Below, piece by piece: positions 26,393 through 34,931 of a stretch of DNA of 64,000 bases. This DNA is from Tritonibacter mobilis (GTDB lineage: Bacteria; Pseudomonadota; Alphaproteobacteria; Rhodobacterales; Rhodobacteraceae): contig NZ_LNWY01000006.1 of assembly GCF_001681715.1 (NCBI RefSeq), forward strand, positions 248,001 to 312,000, read 5' to 3'. The notes beneath the pieces were generated by a model, which did not search any database, was not told the DNA's origin, and worked only from the letters and a program-made list of their open reading frames with translations. The translations under genes were made by a program, and so were the position numbers. Within the stretch, counting starts at the first letter, position 1. Every line of letters starts with the position of its first letter.

Positions 26393-27349
26393 TCATTGAG
26401 TTAATTTATGTTTCTTGAAGTGGGTGGCAATGGCATCGCAGACACGGGTTCGGATGTGGAGTTGCTCCATCAGAATTTCATGCTGTGCCTCAGGGACCAG
26501 ATCCAATGTCCCCGATGGCCAGCGCGTCATACGATCATGCACGGCTTCGGTGGAGACAATCTGCTCGTTTTCGCCCAAGAACGTAACACAGGGCACATCT
26601 GGAGAGGTTTTTTCACGCAAGGCGGCGCATTCAATCATCGCCTGTGCCAACCACTGGACTGTGGGGCCTCCCAAAACGAGATCCGGTTTTTTCGCCATCT
26701 GTAGCTGTAAAAACGCGTACATATCCGCGTCTGTGGTCAGCGTGTTGCCTTCAAACGGGGTGACCTGAACGTATTGTTCAATGGTGGTTGTGGGGACCAG
26801 CTTTTCACTGAGCCCAAGCGCCGCCCCAAATCGCGCCAGCAAACGGGCCGCAGGACGCAACGCGAAGGGAATGCGAATGCCCCACATGGGCGCAGTAAAG
26901 GCGCAGGCTGCGACCGGCAGCCCCTCGTATAGCGCGCGCAGGCCAATGGCGCCGCCCATGGAATGGCCAATCAGGTACCATGGCTGTGGCAGATCAAGCG
27001 TTCTGGCATGATCCATCAGTGCGGCGACATCCTGCTGGAAATCATCAAAATGATCGACATGGCCGAGCCGTCGATCTGCCAGCGCACGGTCAGCCAACCC
27101 CTGTCCGCGCCAGTCCACTGCCAGCACGGCAAAGCCACGCTCGGTCATGTCAGATGCAAAGGGGCCGTATTTTTCAATATATTCGGTGCGGCCGGGAAAC
27201 ATCAGGATTGTGCCCAGTGCCTCACCTGCTGGTCGCCAATGGCCTGCACGAATACGCTGGCCATCGCGGGTGGCCAGCCAATGGGCCTCGCCACCATCCG
27301 GGCCGCGCGCGATCTCAGTGAAAAACGGCGCGGGGGAGGTCTCTGCCAT
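26393..27349 (-). CDS. Alpha/beta hydrolase, lysophospholipase (PldB)-like
   Basis: The 318-residue hydrolase has the nucleophile elbow IGHSMGGAIG (serine near residue 115) and the oxyanion strand MFPGRTEYIEKYGP typical of lysophospholipase L2/monoglyceride-lipase-like proteins. The catalytic histidine lies in EAQHEILME near the C-terminus. I start at MAETSP, which has AAGGA 7 bp upstream; an ATG 15 bp earlier has none. It follows the SCP2-type gene by about 20 bp on the same strand, so the two probably form an operon with lipid-related roles. Confidence 0.85.
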   Translation of the reverse strand: MAETSPAPFFTEIARGPDGGEAHWLATRDGQRIRAGHWRPAGEALGTILMFPGRTEYIEKYGPFASDMTERGFAVLAVDWRGQGLADRALADRRLGHVDHFDDFQQDVAALMDHARTLDLPQPWYLIGHSMGGAIGLRALYEGLPVAACAFTAPMWGIRIPFALRPAARLLARFGAALGLSEKLVPTTTIEQYVQVTPFEGNTLTTDADMYAFLQLQMAKKPDLVLGGPTVQWLAQAMIECAALREKTSPDVPCVTFLGENEQIVSTEAVHDRMTRWPSGTLDLVPEAQHEILMEQLHIRTRVCDAIATHFKKHKLTQ

Positions 27350-27369
27350 TGGCTGATCCTTCATTGTCG

Positions 27370-27657
27370 TCAGGCCAGCGCTTGTGCCAGCTGCATTGCG
27401 ACGCCCATGTCGCCGTCAATGGTCAACTTGCCGCCCATAAAGGCCGCCGTCGGGTTGAGTTCGCCGGAGAGGATCTCCTGAAAGGTCTCTGCATCTGCAG
27501 TCATCGTGACCTCTGCCTCTTCGTCCCCGACGCGCGCGCCATTGGCGTCAAGAATGATGGAACCCATCCCGGTGATTTCGAACTTGGCAGAGCTTTCAAA
27601 ACCGCCGTCCATCTTCTCGTTCAGCGTTGCGGCTGCCTGTTCCAGAGTGTCGCTCAT
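27370..27657 (-). CDS. SCP2 sterol-binding-domain protein
   Basis: This is a 95-residue single-domain protein of the SCP2 family: ATLNEKMDGGFESSAKFEI, then EAEVTMTADAETFQEILSGELNPTAAFMGGKL, the usual strands and helix that line a lipid-binding cavity. I start at MSDTLEQ with AGGAAAG upstream; the longer frame begins in sequence with no ribosome binding site. Free-standing bacterial SCP2 proteins likely bind acyl or hydrophobic ligands; no ligand is known here. It is followed closely by a lysophospholipase-like gene. Confidence 0.88.
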   Translation of the reverse strand: MSDTLEQAAATLNEKMDGGFESSAKFEITGMGSIILDANGARVGDEEAEVTMTADAETFQEILSGELNPTAAFMGGKLTIDGDMGVAMQLAQALA

Positions 27658-27758
27658 AACTGTCTTTCCTGTGTATAGGGTCTGTGCCTGCGCACAAAAC
27701 CGTGAATCCTGTGGTCCGGGCACTGGTAATTCGGCCCGGTGCCGTTACCCTTTGCACT

Positions 27759-28343
27759 ATGGGCAGAACTTGCACGAATCTCAAAGCTATCGTGGCGGCA
27801 ATCTCTTTGGTCGTCATCCCCTGTTTGCCTTCAATTTTGGCGGCGCAGTCAGGGGCGAACCTCTCTGCATTGAGCGAAGCAGAGCTTTTGGAACGTCTCG
27901 AGGACGCCGACCCGACAGACGCTGCAGCGGTGGAGCGGGAATTACAGGCCCTTTGGAGCAAGAGCGGTTCTGCTGCCATGGATCTTTTGTTGCGCCGGGG
28001 GCGCGATGCGATGGAACGGCAGGATTGGCCGGCGGCGATAGAGCACCTGACTGCGCTTACGGATCATGCGCCCGATTTTGCAGAGGGCTGGTCTGAGCGG
28101 GCACGCGCTTTTTTCCACGCAGAGCTGTTTGGCCCCGCCGTTGCCGATCTGGAGCGTGCCTTGGCCTTGAACCCAAACGACTACAACGCCATCTTCGGTC
28201 TTGGGCAGGTGTTTGAGTTCTTTGGAGATCCAGAGCGCGCTTATGCTGCTTACGAGCGGGCCAAGGCTATACATCCGTATCATGAGGAAGTAACCAAGGC
28301 TCTGGATCGTCTGTCCACAGTGGTGGGCGGGCAGGCACTTTAA
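27759..28343 (+). CDS. Secreted tetratricopeptide-repeat protein
   Basis: A signal peptide (LKAIVAAISLVVIPCLPSILAAQ) precedes about 165 residues of TPR helices; repeats with AAIEHLTALTDHAPDFAEGW, LFGPAVADLERALALNPNDY and DPERAYAAYERAKAIHPYHE can be seen. The start at 27759 gives a clean signal peptide of normal length; an in-frame ATG 75 bp earlier is possible but adds a tail before it. It should sit in the periplasm and act as a protein-binding scaffold. Partners are unknown. It is divergent from the SCP2 gene. Confidence 0.85.
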   Translation: MGRTCTNLKAIVAAISLVVIPCLPSILAAQSGANLSALSEAELLERLEDADPTDAAAVERELQALWSKSGSAAMDLLLRRGRDAMERQDWPAAIEHLTALTDHAPDFAEGWSERARAFFHAELFGPAVADLERALALNPNDYNAIFGLGQVFEFFGDPERAYAAYERAKAIHPYHEEVTKALDRLSTVVGGQAL

Positions 28344-28427
28344 CGAGGTCTGCAAACGGGTGATCCCTGATTTTATTCCCTGATGTCAGGCCGTTGAGTC
28401 GCATCCAGGCGCGTGGAGATTGATGCA

Positions 28428-31385
28428 ATGACTTCTGCATCCCGGGTTGTGGCCGTCCTTGGCCCGACCAATACAGGTAAGACCCACTACGCCATTGACC
28501 GTATGCTTGGATATCGGACCGGGATCATGGGCTTCCCGCTGCGTCTGCTTGCGCGTGAAGTTTACGATAAAATCGTAAAGCTACGTGGCCCTTCGGTTGT
28601 GGCATTGGTGACCGGCGAGGAACGTATCGTGCCACCGCGCGCGCAGTATTGGATCTGCACGGTGGAAGCGATGCCAGAGGGTATGGGCTGTGATTTCCTC
28701 GCGATTGACGAAATCCAGCTCTGTGCCGATCCGGAGCGTGGTCACGTCTTTACCGACCGTCTGTTGCGGTCCCGCGGTTTGAAAGAGACGCTGTTTCTGG
28801 GCGCGGATACCATGCGCGGGCCGATTTCGGCACTGGTGCCGGGTGTCGAGTTCGTGCGCCGCGAACGGATGTCGGAACTGGTCTATGCAGGGTCAAAAAA
28901 GATCTCCCGCATGCCACCGCGAACCGCCATTGTGGGTTTCAGCGTCGATAGTGTTTATGCCATCGCCGAGTTGATCCGCCGTCAAAAGGGCGGCGCTGCG
29001 GTGGTGATGGGCGCACTGTCGCCCCGGACACGAAACGCGCAGGTGGCGCTCTATCAAAACGGCGAGGTGGATTACCTCGTGGCGACGGATGCGATCGGCA
29101 TGGGGTTGAACCTCGATGTGGATCACGTTGCATTTTCGTCGACCTCAAAGTTTGATGGCCGCAGGATGCGCCCGCTTGCGCCTAACGAACTGGCACAGAT
29201 TGCAGGTCGTGCGGGCCGAGGAATGAGCCATGGCAGCTTTGGCGTCACAGGTGATGCACGTCCGCTTGACGAGGGTGTTGCGCAGGCGATCATGGATCAT
29301 CGCTTTACGCCACTACAAAAACTGAACTGGCGCTCTGCGGATCTGCGGTTTGGCACGATTGAGGCACTGATTGCCTCGCTCGAATCAAGTCCCAACCATG
29401 AAGTACTGATCAAGGCGCGTGAGGCCGATGATCTGATGGCGCTCAAATCTCTGGCGCAGGATGCGGCAATTCGCGACAGGGCCAGTGATGCGACAACGGT
29501 ACGTCTTTTGTGGGATGTCTGCCGCATACCCGATTTCCGCGGCATCAGCCATGCAGAGCATTCCTCACTGCTCAGCGGGATCTTTGGTTATCTGCAGGAC
29601 GGCGGAGTGGTGCCGGATGAGTGGTTCTCTCGCCAAATTCGGCGACTTGACCGTACGGAAGGTGATATTGACACATTGTCGAAACGCTTGGCGTTTATCC
29701 GCACTTGGACCTATGTCGCGCAGCGAAACGGTTGGTTGCGTGACGAAAGTCATTGGCGGGAGGAGACCCGCACTGTAGAAGACAGGTTGTCTGACGCCTT
29801 GCATGAGCGTCTTACGCAACGATTTGTGGACCGGCGCACATCAGTTTTGCTGCGGCGGCTCAAACAGAAGGAGGCCCTTTTGGCCGAAGTAAATGACCAG
29901 GGTGAAGTCACCGTCGAAGGCGAATTCGTCGGTAAGCTTGAAGGCTTCCGGTTCTCGCCGGACAAAACCGCGCAGGGCGCAGAAGCCAAGGCGCTGAAAT
30001 CGGCGTCCTTGCAAGCGCTCGCTCCGCAGTATCATCTGCGCGCGGACCGGTTCTACAATGCACCCGATACTGAAATTGATTACACTGATCAGGGCGGCCT
30101 GATGTGGGGTGAGCATGCGGTCGGCAAACTTGTTGCCGGTGCGGATGCGCTTTCTCCGCAGATCGAGGTTTTTGTCGATGAGACTGCGGGGCCAGATGTG
30201 GCCCAAAAGGTCGAACGCCGTCTGCAACATTTCATCTCTCGCAAGATTCAGGCGCTGTTTGAGCCTCTGATCAACCTGCAAAAAGATGAGGCACTGACCG
30301 GGCTTGCGCGTGGCTTTGCCTTCCGCATGGTTGAGGGACTGGGCATTCTGCCCCGTGCCGGCGTTGCGCAGGAAGTGAAAGATCTGGACCAGGATGCCCG
30401 TGGTGCGCTGCGCAAACACGGCATTCGATTCGGTCAGTTCACTATCTTCATGCCGCTGCTGCTGAAACCTGCACCGACTCGCCTGCGTTTGCTGTTGTGG
30501 TCGCTTGCAAATGGTCTGCAGGAATTCCCAGAGGCACCGCCTCCGGGGCTGGTCACCGTGCCTTCCATGCCGGATGCGCCCGAAGGCTATGACACGATGG
30601 CAGGCTATCGTTCCGCAGGTCAGCGCATGATCCGTATCGACATGCTGGAGCGTCTGGCTGATCTGCTGCGCAACGAAGACAGCCGTGGGGGCTTTGAGGC
30701 CAAACCCGATATGCTGTCGATCACCGGTATGACGCTGGAGCAGTTCTCTGACCTGATGCAGGGCCTTGGCTACCGCGCCGAAAAGGGCGAACGGGTTAAG
30801 GTCAAAGCTGTTGATGAGGTCGTGAAGGATGGCGGCCCCCCTGCAGCGGACCAACCGGTTATGGATGCAGCAGCTGAGGCTGAAAACACCCCGGCGGCAG
30901 CGCCTGTCGAGGGTACTGCGGCAGATGCACCGGCCGATGTTCCCGCAGGCACTGCAGAGATCGCAGATGAAGGTGTTGCACCCGTTGCAGCAGAACCTTC
31001 TGACGCCGATGTCGCTGAGCCGATTGCCGAGACCGCTGAGACGGAAACCCCTGTGGGTGAGGCCGCAGACGCTGCTGTGGAGGAACCTGAAATTGAGGTG
31101 TTCTACACCTTCACTTGGGGGCGCAATAATCGTCAGGGCAACAACGCACGCGGTCAACGCCGTGGTGAGGGCCGTGGCGCTAAAGCGGATGGCGCTGGGC
31201 GGGGCAAGCCGCGCAGCGGGGGCAAACCGCAAGGCAAACCCGGCGGCAAAAAAGGCGGTCGCCCGGATCGCGGTGGCGACAAGGGCGGCAAAACCTATTC
31301 TGCGCGTCCGCTCAAGAAGGAAAAGCAGATCGATCCCGATAATCCCTTTGCGGCAGCTCTTATGGGGCTGAAGCAGGGCGATTGA
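28428..31385 (+). CDS. SUV3-like DExH RNA helicase with long disordered C-terminal tail
   Basis: This 985-residue helicase resembles mitochondrial SUV3 and alphaproteobacterial MgpS-type proteins. Walker A GPTNTGKT is at 12-19, DEIQ at 94-97, then ALSPRTRNAQV, ATDAIGMGLNLD and the arginine-finger motif QIAGRAGRG. From about 790 the chain turns Ala/Glu/Pro-rich and then into a basic tail with many GK, RG and KPGGKKGG elements, suited to RNA binding. I use the ATG at 28428 (GGAG 9 bp upstream) rather than a GTG 15 bp before. A role in RNA turnover is inferred from relatives. An S4 RNA-binding gene follows after 7 bp. Confidence 0.88.
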   Translation: MTSASRVVAVLGPTNTGKTHYAIDRMLGYRTGIMGFPLRLLAREVYDKIVKLRGPSVVALVTGEERIVPPRAQYWICTVEAMPEGMGCDFLAIDEIQLCADPERGHVFTDRLLRSRGLKETLFLGADTMRGPISALVPGVEFVRRERMSELVYAGSKKISRMPPRTAIVGFSVDSVYAIAELIRRQKGGAAVVMGALSPRTRNAQVALYQNGEVDYLVATDAIGMGLNLDVDHVAFSSTSKFDGRRMRPLAPNELAQIAGRAGRGMSHGSFGVTGDARPLDEGVAQAIMDHRFTPLQKLNWRSADLRFGTIEALIASLESSPNHEVLIKAREADDLMALKSLAQDAAIRDRASDATTVRLLWDVCRIPDFRGISHAEHSSLLSGIFGYLQDGGVVPDEWFSRQIRRLDRTEGDIDTLSKRLAFIRTWTYVAQRNGWLRDESHWREETRTVEDRLSDALHERLTQRFVDRRTSVLLRRLKQKEALLAEVNDQGEVTVEGEFVGKLEGFRFSPDKTAQGAEAKALKSASLQALAPQYHLRADRFYNAPDTEIDYTDQGGLMWGEHAVGKLVAGADALSPQIEVFVDETAGPDVAQKVERRLQHFISRKIQALFEPLINLQKDEALTGLARGFAFRMVEGLGILPRAGVAQEVKDLDQDARGALRKHGIRFGQFTIFMPLLLKPAPTRLRLLLWSLANGLQEFPEAPPPGLVTVPSMPDAPEGYDTMAGYRSAGQRMIRIDMLERLADLLRNEDSRGGFEAKPDMLSITGMTLEQFSDLMQGLGYRAEKGERVKVKAVDEVVKDGGPPAADQPVMDAAAEAENTPAAAPVEGTAADAPADVPAGTAEIADEGVAPVAAEPSDADVAEPIAETAETETPVGEAADAAVEEPEIEVFYTFTWGRNNRQGNNARGQRRGEGRGAKADGAGRGKPRSGGKPQGKPGGKKGGRPDRGGDKGGKTYSARPLKKEKQIDPDNPFAAALMGLKQGD

Positions 31386-31392
31386 TCTCGCG

Positions 31393-31767
31393 ATGAGCGA
31401 TCACGCGGACAAGATGCGGGTCGACAAATGGCTGTGGCATGCGCGGTTTTTCAAAACCCGCTCGCTGGCGGCCAAACAAGTCGGCGCCGGTCATGTCCGC
31501 GTGAATGGCTCCAAGGCCTCAAAACCCTCTCAGAACGTCGCTGTTGGTGACGTTCTGACCTTCTCTCAGGGGCATCAGGTGCGCGTCATACGCATCCTCG
31601 CGCTCTCTGAACGGCGCGGACCTGCGCCCGAAGCCCAGACATTGTACTTCGATATGACAGAGAAGCAGGACAAACCGCCTGCCAATCCGAAATACGAAGG
31701 AAAAGGTCGCCCGGATAAGAAAGAGCGCAGGGCGCTTGGTCTTACTCGTGTCTGGGAAGGGCATTGA
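31393..31767 (+). CDS. S4-domain RNA-binding protein (Hsp15-like)
   Basis: The 124-residue protein opens with the S4 motif MRVDKWLWHARFFKTRSLAAKQVGAGHVRVNG (split over residues 8-39) and ends in a charged basic tail. It resembles Hsp15 (HslR), a heat-shock protein that binds stalled 50S subunits with attached nascent chains. The gene starts 7 bp after the helicase stop, so the two are probably co-transcribed and share a role in RNA or ribosome maintenance. Confidence 0.87.
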   Translation: MSDHADKMRVDKWLWHARFFKTRSLAAKQVGAGHVRVNGSKASKPSQNVAVGDVLTFSQGHQVRVIRILALSERRGPAPEAQTLYFDMTEKQDKPPANPKYEGKGRPDKKERRALGLTRVWEGH

Positions 31768-31835
31768 CGGCTTGAAGCCGTTGCTCTTGTGGATTAGCTA
31801 ATCGCCCAGACACTTGAAACGGGATCCAAGCCAAG

Positions 31836-32174
31836 ATGACCTACGTCGTTACGGACAATTGTATTGCTTGCAAGTACACCGATTGCGTCGAGGTATGCCC
31901 GGTTGACTGTTTCTACGAGGGTGAGAACACACTGGTGATCCACCCCGATGAATGCATCGACTGTGGCGTATGCGAGCCGGAATGCCCCGCCGACGCGATT
32001 CGTCCGGACACTGAGCCGGATATGGATCAATGGGTGGAGTTTAACCGCAAGTATGCCGAACTCTGGCCGGTCATCGTATCCAAAAAGGATCCGATGCCGG
32101 GTTATGAGGAGCGTGATGGCGAAGAGGGCAAACTGGAGAAGTATTTCTCCGAAGCTCCGGGTGAGGGCGGCTAA
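31836..32174 (+). CDS. fdxA: Seven-iron ferredoxin FdxA
   Basis: The 112-residue ferredoxin has cysteines at 9, 12, 17, 21 and 25 in the first cluster segment and 40, 43, 46 and 50 in the second. This is the pattern of 7Fe ferredoxins holding one 3Fe-4S and one 4Fe-4S cluster. The C-terminal extension ([17 protein letters not shown]) is typical of the Azotobacter FdI/FdxA type. It carries electrons in the cytoplasm; the partners are unknown. A terminator follows at 32246, so it is separate from carD. Confidence 0.93.
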   Translation: MTYVVTDNCIACKYTDCVEVCPVDCFYEGENTLVIHPDECIDCGVCEPECPADAIRPDTEPDMDQWVEFNRKYAELWPVIVSKKDPMPGYEERDGEEGKLEKYFSEAPGEGG

Positions 32175-32245
32175 GCTCTGCCATGTCGCGCGATATAATT
32201 GCGCGAATTCGACGTGAAACGCCGCGCTAGGCCTCACAATGACGT

Positions 32246-32274
32246 GCTCTCCGCCTTTCGGAGGGCGCGTTTTT
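32246..32274 (+). terminator. Terminator of fdxA
   Basis: GCTCTCCG-CCTTT-CGGAGGGC (8 bp with one G-T pair) is followed by GCG and five T. It is 72 bp after the fdxA stop. Confidence 0.82.
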
Positions 32275-32465
32275 ATGCTATATTCTATCGATGAAATGAA
32301 ACACGTAGAATACCGCCTGCCGTGATGACCCACGCTAAGATGGGTCTCTTGGTGGGTTTTCTGCGCCGAACCGACACCCGGCGGGCATAGATTATGTTCC
32401 GCGAGGGTCCTCTTTGGCGTAGCCAAAACGGCATGATTGCCGTGTCATCGCGAGGAAAGACCTGT

Positions 32466-32975
32466 ATGACCAAATCGAAGAAGCTCGAGTTCCGCCCCAA
32501 CGATTTTATTGTCTATCCAGCCCATGGGGTTGGACAGATCATCTCGATTGAGGAGCAGGAAGTGGCCGGCTACAAGCTGGAGCTATTCGTGATCACCTTT
32601 GAAAAAGACAAGATGACCCTGCGGGTTCCGACTCACAAGGCTGTCGACATTGGCATGCGCTCGCTGTCTTCTCCTGATGTTATCAATCAGGCGATGAAGA
32701 CGCTGAAGGGTAAGGCCAAGGTCAAGCGCGCCATGTGGTCCCGCCGGGCGCAGGAATACGAACAGAAGATCAACTCTGGCGATCTGATCTCCATCGCAGA
32801 AGTGGTGCGTGACCTGCACCGCACCGATGACCAGCGCGAGCAGAGCTACTCTGAGCGTCAGCTTTATGAAGCAGCGCTCGAGCGTCTGACCCGTGAGGTT
32901 GCAGCCGTATCCGGTGGTGATGAGATCGCTGCCGCGAAGCAGGTGGATGAGGTTCTGACGTCCCGCGCGGCCTGA
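32466..32975 (+). CDS. carD: CarD-family transcriptional regulator
   Basis: CarD proteins bind the beta subunit of RNA polymerase and stabilise open promoter complexes, notably at rRNA and other vegetative promoters. The 169-residue protein has the RNA-polymerase-interaction domain at the start (FIVYPAHGVGQIISIEEQEV) and the helical DNA-binding domain after it (MWSRRAQEYEQKINSGDL). I use the ATG at 32466, preceded by GAGGAAAG; the frame extends upstream without support. A strong two-way terminator follows. Confidence 0.9.
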   Translation: MTKSKKLEFRPNDFIVYPAHGVGQIISIEEQEVAGYKLELFVITFEKDKMTLRVPTHKAVDIGMRSLSSPDVINQAMKTLKGKAKVKRAMWSRRAQEYEQKINSGDLISIAEVVRDLHRTDDQREQSYSERQLYEAALERLTREVAAVSGGDEIAAAKQVDEVLTSRAA

Positions 32976-32997
32976 TCTCTGAGGGCTGAAATTTCGA

Positions 32998-33025
32998 AAG
33001 GCCGCCCGATAAGGGCGGCCTTTTT
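32998..33025. terminator. Two-way terminator between carD and cobS
   Basis: AAGGCCGCCC-GATA-AGGGCGGCC is followed by five T on the plus strand and TTT on the minus strand. It sits 22 bp after carD and 8 bp after the end of convergent cobS. Confidence 0.9.
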
Positions 33026-33032
33026 CATTGCG

Positions 33033-33785
33033 TCAGATCAATGCGAGCAACATCAGCCCCAGTGCGATTTCGCTCAGTTGTTGTGTGGTGCCCAAGACAT
33101 CTCCGGTCTGGCCTCCAATCTTGGCCATGGCGAGCCTGCGCAGACCAATCAGCAGGGGAACCAAAATCAGTGCCGCCCCCAAAATCGCCCAACCCATGCA
33201 AAGCAAGCCCAACAGCAGAGCAATGAGAATGCCAAAGGTCGTTGCGGTTCGGCCGGGGCGACCAACCGTGTGTGCCAACCCGCTCCCGCGCGCATTGGGC
33301 ATACGCGCCATCATCACCGGCATTGCAGCACGGCTAAGTGCCGCAAGCGCAACTGGGGCCCAGATTGCTCCAGTGCTAAACAGTGCTGCAAGAATGCTCC
33401 AGCGCAGCCCAAGCCCAAGGATCAGGGCGAGCACACCATATGTGCCGATCTGGCTATCCTTCATGATCTCTAGCCGTCGTGCAGGCTCGAAACCTCCCCA
33501 AAACCCATCAGCGGTATCTGCCAGCCCATCCTCGTGCATGGCTCCAGTCAGCGCCACTTGCGCCGCAAGGGTTAAACCCGCCGCAATCATCGGGGGCCAA
33601 CACATCAATGCCAATGCTGCGGTGATCACTGCCAACAGGCCAACAACCGCACCGGCCAATGGAAAGGCCCAGACCGCACGCGACTGCCGTGCAAAAGAGG
33701 CTTTGGGCAGATGTGGCAAGGGCAGACGGGTCAACAGAACCAAGGCCAGCAGCAAATCGATTGCTTTGAAGTCGTTTTTTCGCAT
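33033..33785 (-). CDS. cobS: Adenosylcobinamide-GDP ribazoletransferase
   Basis: CobS joins adenosylcobinamide-GDP to alpha-ribazole phosphate, the last assembly step of vitamin B12. The 250-residue membrane protein carries the acidic motif EDGLADTADGFWGG near residues 94-107, the metal-binding signature of the family, and has several hydrophobic spans. I start at MRKNDFKAID with GAGG 7 bp upstream; the frame extends 30 bp further without support. It is divergent from cobT, which makes the alpha-ribazole phosphate. Confidence 0.93.
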   Translation of the reverse strand: MRKNDFKAIDLLLALVLLTRLPLPHLPKASFARQSRAVWAFPLAGAVVGLLAVITAALALMCWPPMIAAGLTLAAQVALTGAMHEDGLADTADGFWGGFEPARRLEIMKDSQIGTYGVLALILGLGLRWSILAALFSTGAIWAPVALAALSRAAMPVMMARMPNARGSGLAHTVGRPGRTATTFGILIALLLGLLCMGWAILGAALILVPLLIGLRRLAMAKIGGQTGDVLGTTQQLSEIALGLMLLALI

Positions 33786-33886
33786 GTCGATGCCTCTGGC
33801 AGGGCTTCTCGGCACGGGGCGAGAGCGGTAAACAGGTCTGACACCGCTTTACCTGTGCGGTGCGGTGCGACGCAACGAGGCTTTTG

Positions 33887-34897
33887 ATGCTGCCAGACCT
33901 GAATACGCTTTCCGATTTTCGCAATGCCCTCGCGCAGGCGCCTGCCGCGGATGCCGCAGCTCGTTCTGCCTGCGAGGCCCGCAACGGTCAATTGACCAAG
34001 CCGCCTGGCGCGTTGGGGCAATTGGAAGAAATCGCGATTTGGTACGGAAGTTGGCGCAAGACGGATCGCCCAGAAATCGAAACCCCGCAAGTGATTGTAT
34101 TTGCTGGGAATCACGGCGTGACAGCGCGTGGAGTTTCAGCCTTTCCGTCCGAGGTCACCGTGCAGATGGTTGCCAATTTCAAGGCAGGTGGCGCGGCGAT
34201 CAACCAGCTGGCTCGGCTTGCTGGCGCACGCATGGATGTGCATGCGTTGGACTTGGAACGTCCGACTGCGGATTTCACGCGTGAGCCCGCGATGAGCGAG
34301 GCAGACCTTCTTCAAGCATTGCAAACAGGGTGGTCAGCTGTGCATTCCGACACTGACCTGCTGGTTGTCGGCGAGATGGGCATCGGTAACACCACATCTG
34401 CTGCGGCAATCTGCAATGCTCTGTACGGCGGTGTGGCCAGCGACTGGACGGGACGAGGCACCGGAGTAGGGGATGACGCTCTCTCGTTGAAAACACAGGT
34501 GGTCGCCGAGGCTGTGGCGCTTCATGACAGTCGCGACGGTCTGGACGTTTTGCGCTGCCTTGGCGGTCGGGAGGTCGCAGCAATGGCCGGAGCGATTGCC
34601 GCCGCACGCATCCGGCGCATCCCGGTGATCCTTGATGGGTTCATTTGCTGTGCTGCGGCCGCGTGTCTTGTCGAGATCTCGGATCACGCATTGGATCATG
34701 CAATTGCAGGCCATCAGAGCGCGGAAGGCGGTCATCAGGCGCTGCTTTCACGGCTGGGAAAATCGCCGCTCTTGTCGCTGGGGCTGCGCCTTGGAGAAGG
34801 CTCGGGGGCCGCTTTGGCCATTCAGGTCCTGAAGGGGGCACTGGCGTGCCACAGCTGCATGGCGACCTTTGCCGAGGCTGGCGTTTCAGACGGCTGA
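33887..34897 (+). CDS. cobT: Nicotinate-nucleotide--dimethylbenzimidazole phosphoribosyltransferase
   Basis: CobT transfers phosphoribose from nicotinate mononucleotide to dimethylbenzimidazole, giving alpha-ribazole 5'-phosphate for the lower ligand of B12. The 336-residue protein has [14 protein letters not shown] near 38-51, [16 protein letters not shown] near 76-91, and [14 protein letters not shown]. The catalytic-site glutamate is in the C-terminal [12 protein letters not shown] use the ATG at 33887 (GAGG upstream) rather than an upstream GTG. The 101-bp gap to cobS shows imperfect repeats (GGTAAA/TTTACC, AGCGGT/ACCGCT) but no B12 riboswitch that I can recognise. Confidence 0.94.
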   Translation: MLPDLNTLSDFRNALAQAPAADAAARSACEARNGQLTKPPGALGQLEEIAIWYGSWRKTDRPEIETPQVIVFAGNHGVTARGVSAFPSEVTVQMVANFKAGGAAINQLARLAGARMDVHALDLERPTADFTREPAMSEADLLQALQTGWSAVHSDTDLLVVGEMGIGNTTSAAAICNALYGGVASDWTGRGTGVGDDALSLKTQVVAEAVALHDSRDGLDVLRCLGGREVAAMAGAIAAARIRRIPVILDGFICCAAAACLVEISDHALDHAIAGHQSAEGGHQALLSRLGKSPLLSLGLRLGEGSGAALAIQVLKGALACHSCMATFAEAGVSDG

Positions 34898-34931
34898 CCC
34901 GCCGGGACGGGGCAGCCAATGCGCAGTAGGT

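Noticed and set aside
29841..31232. 463-codon minus-strand frame
   Set aside because: It is the shadow of the SUV3-like helicase, which has a continuous motif set on the plus strand.
33786..33886. Possible cobalamin riboswitch between cobS and cobT
   Set aside because: Imperfect repeats are present, but the region is only about 100 bp and shows none of the conserved B12-box elements I would expect.
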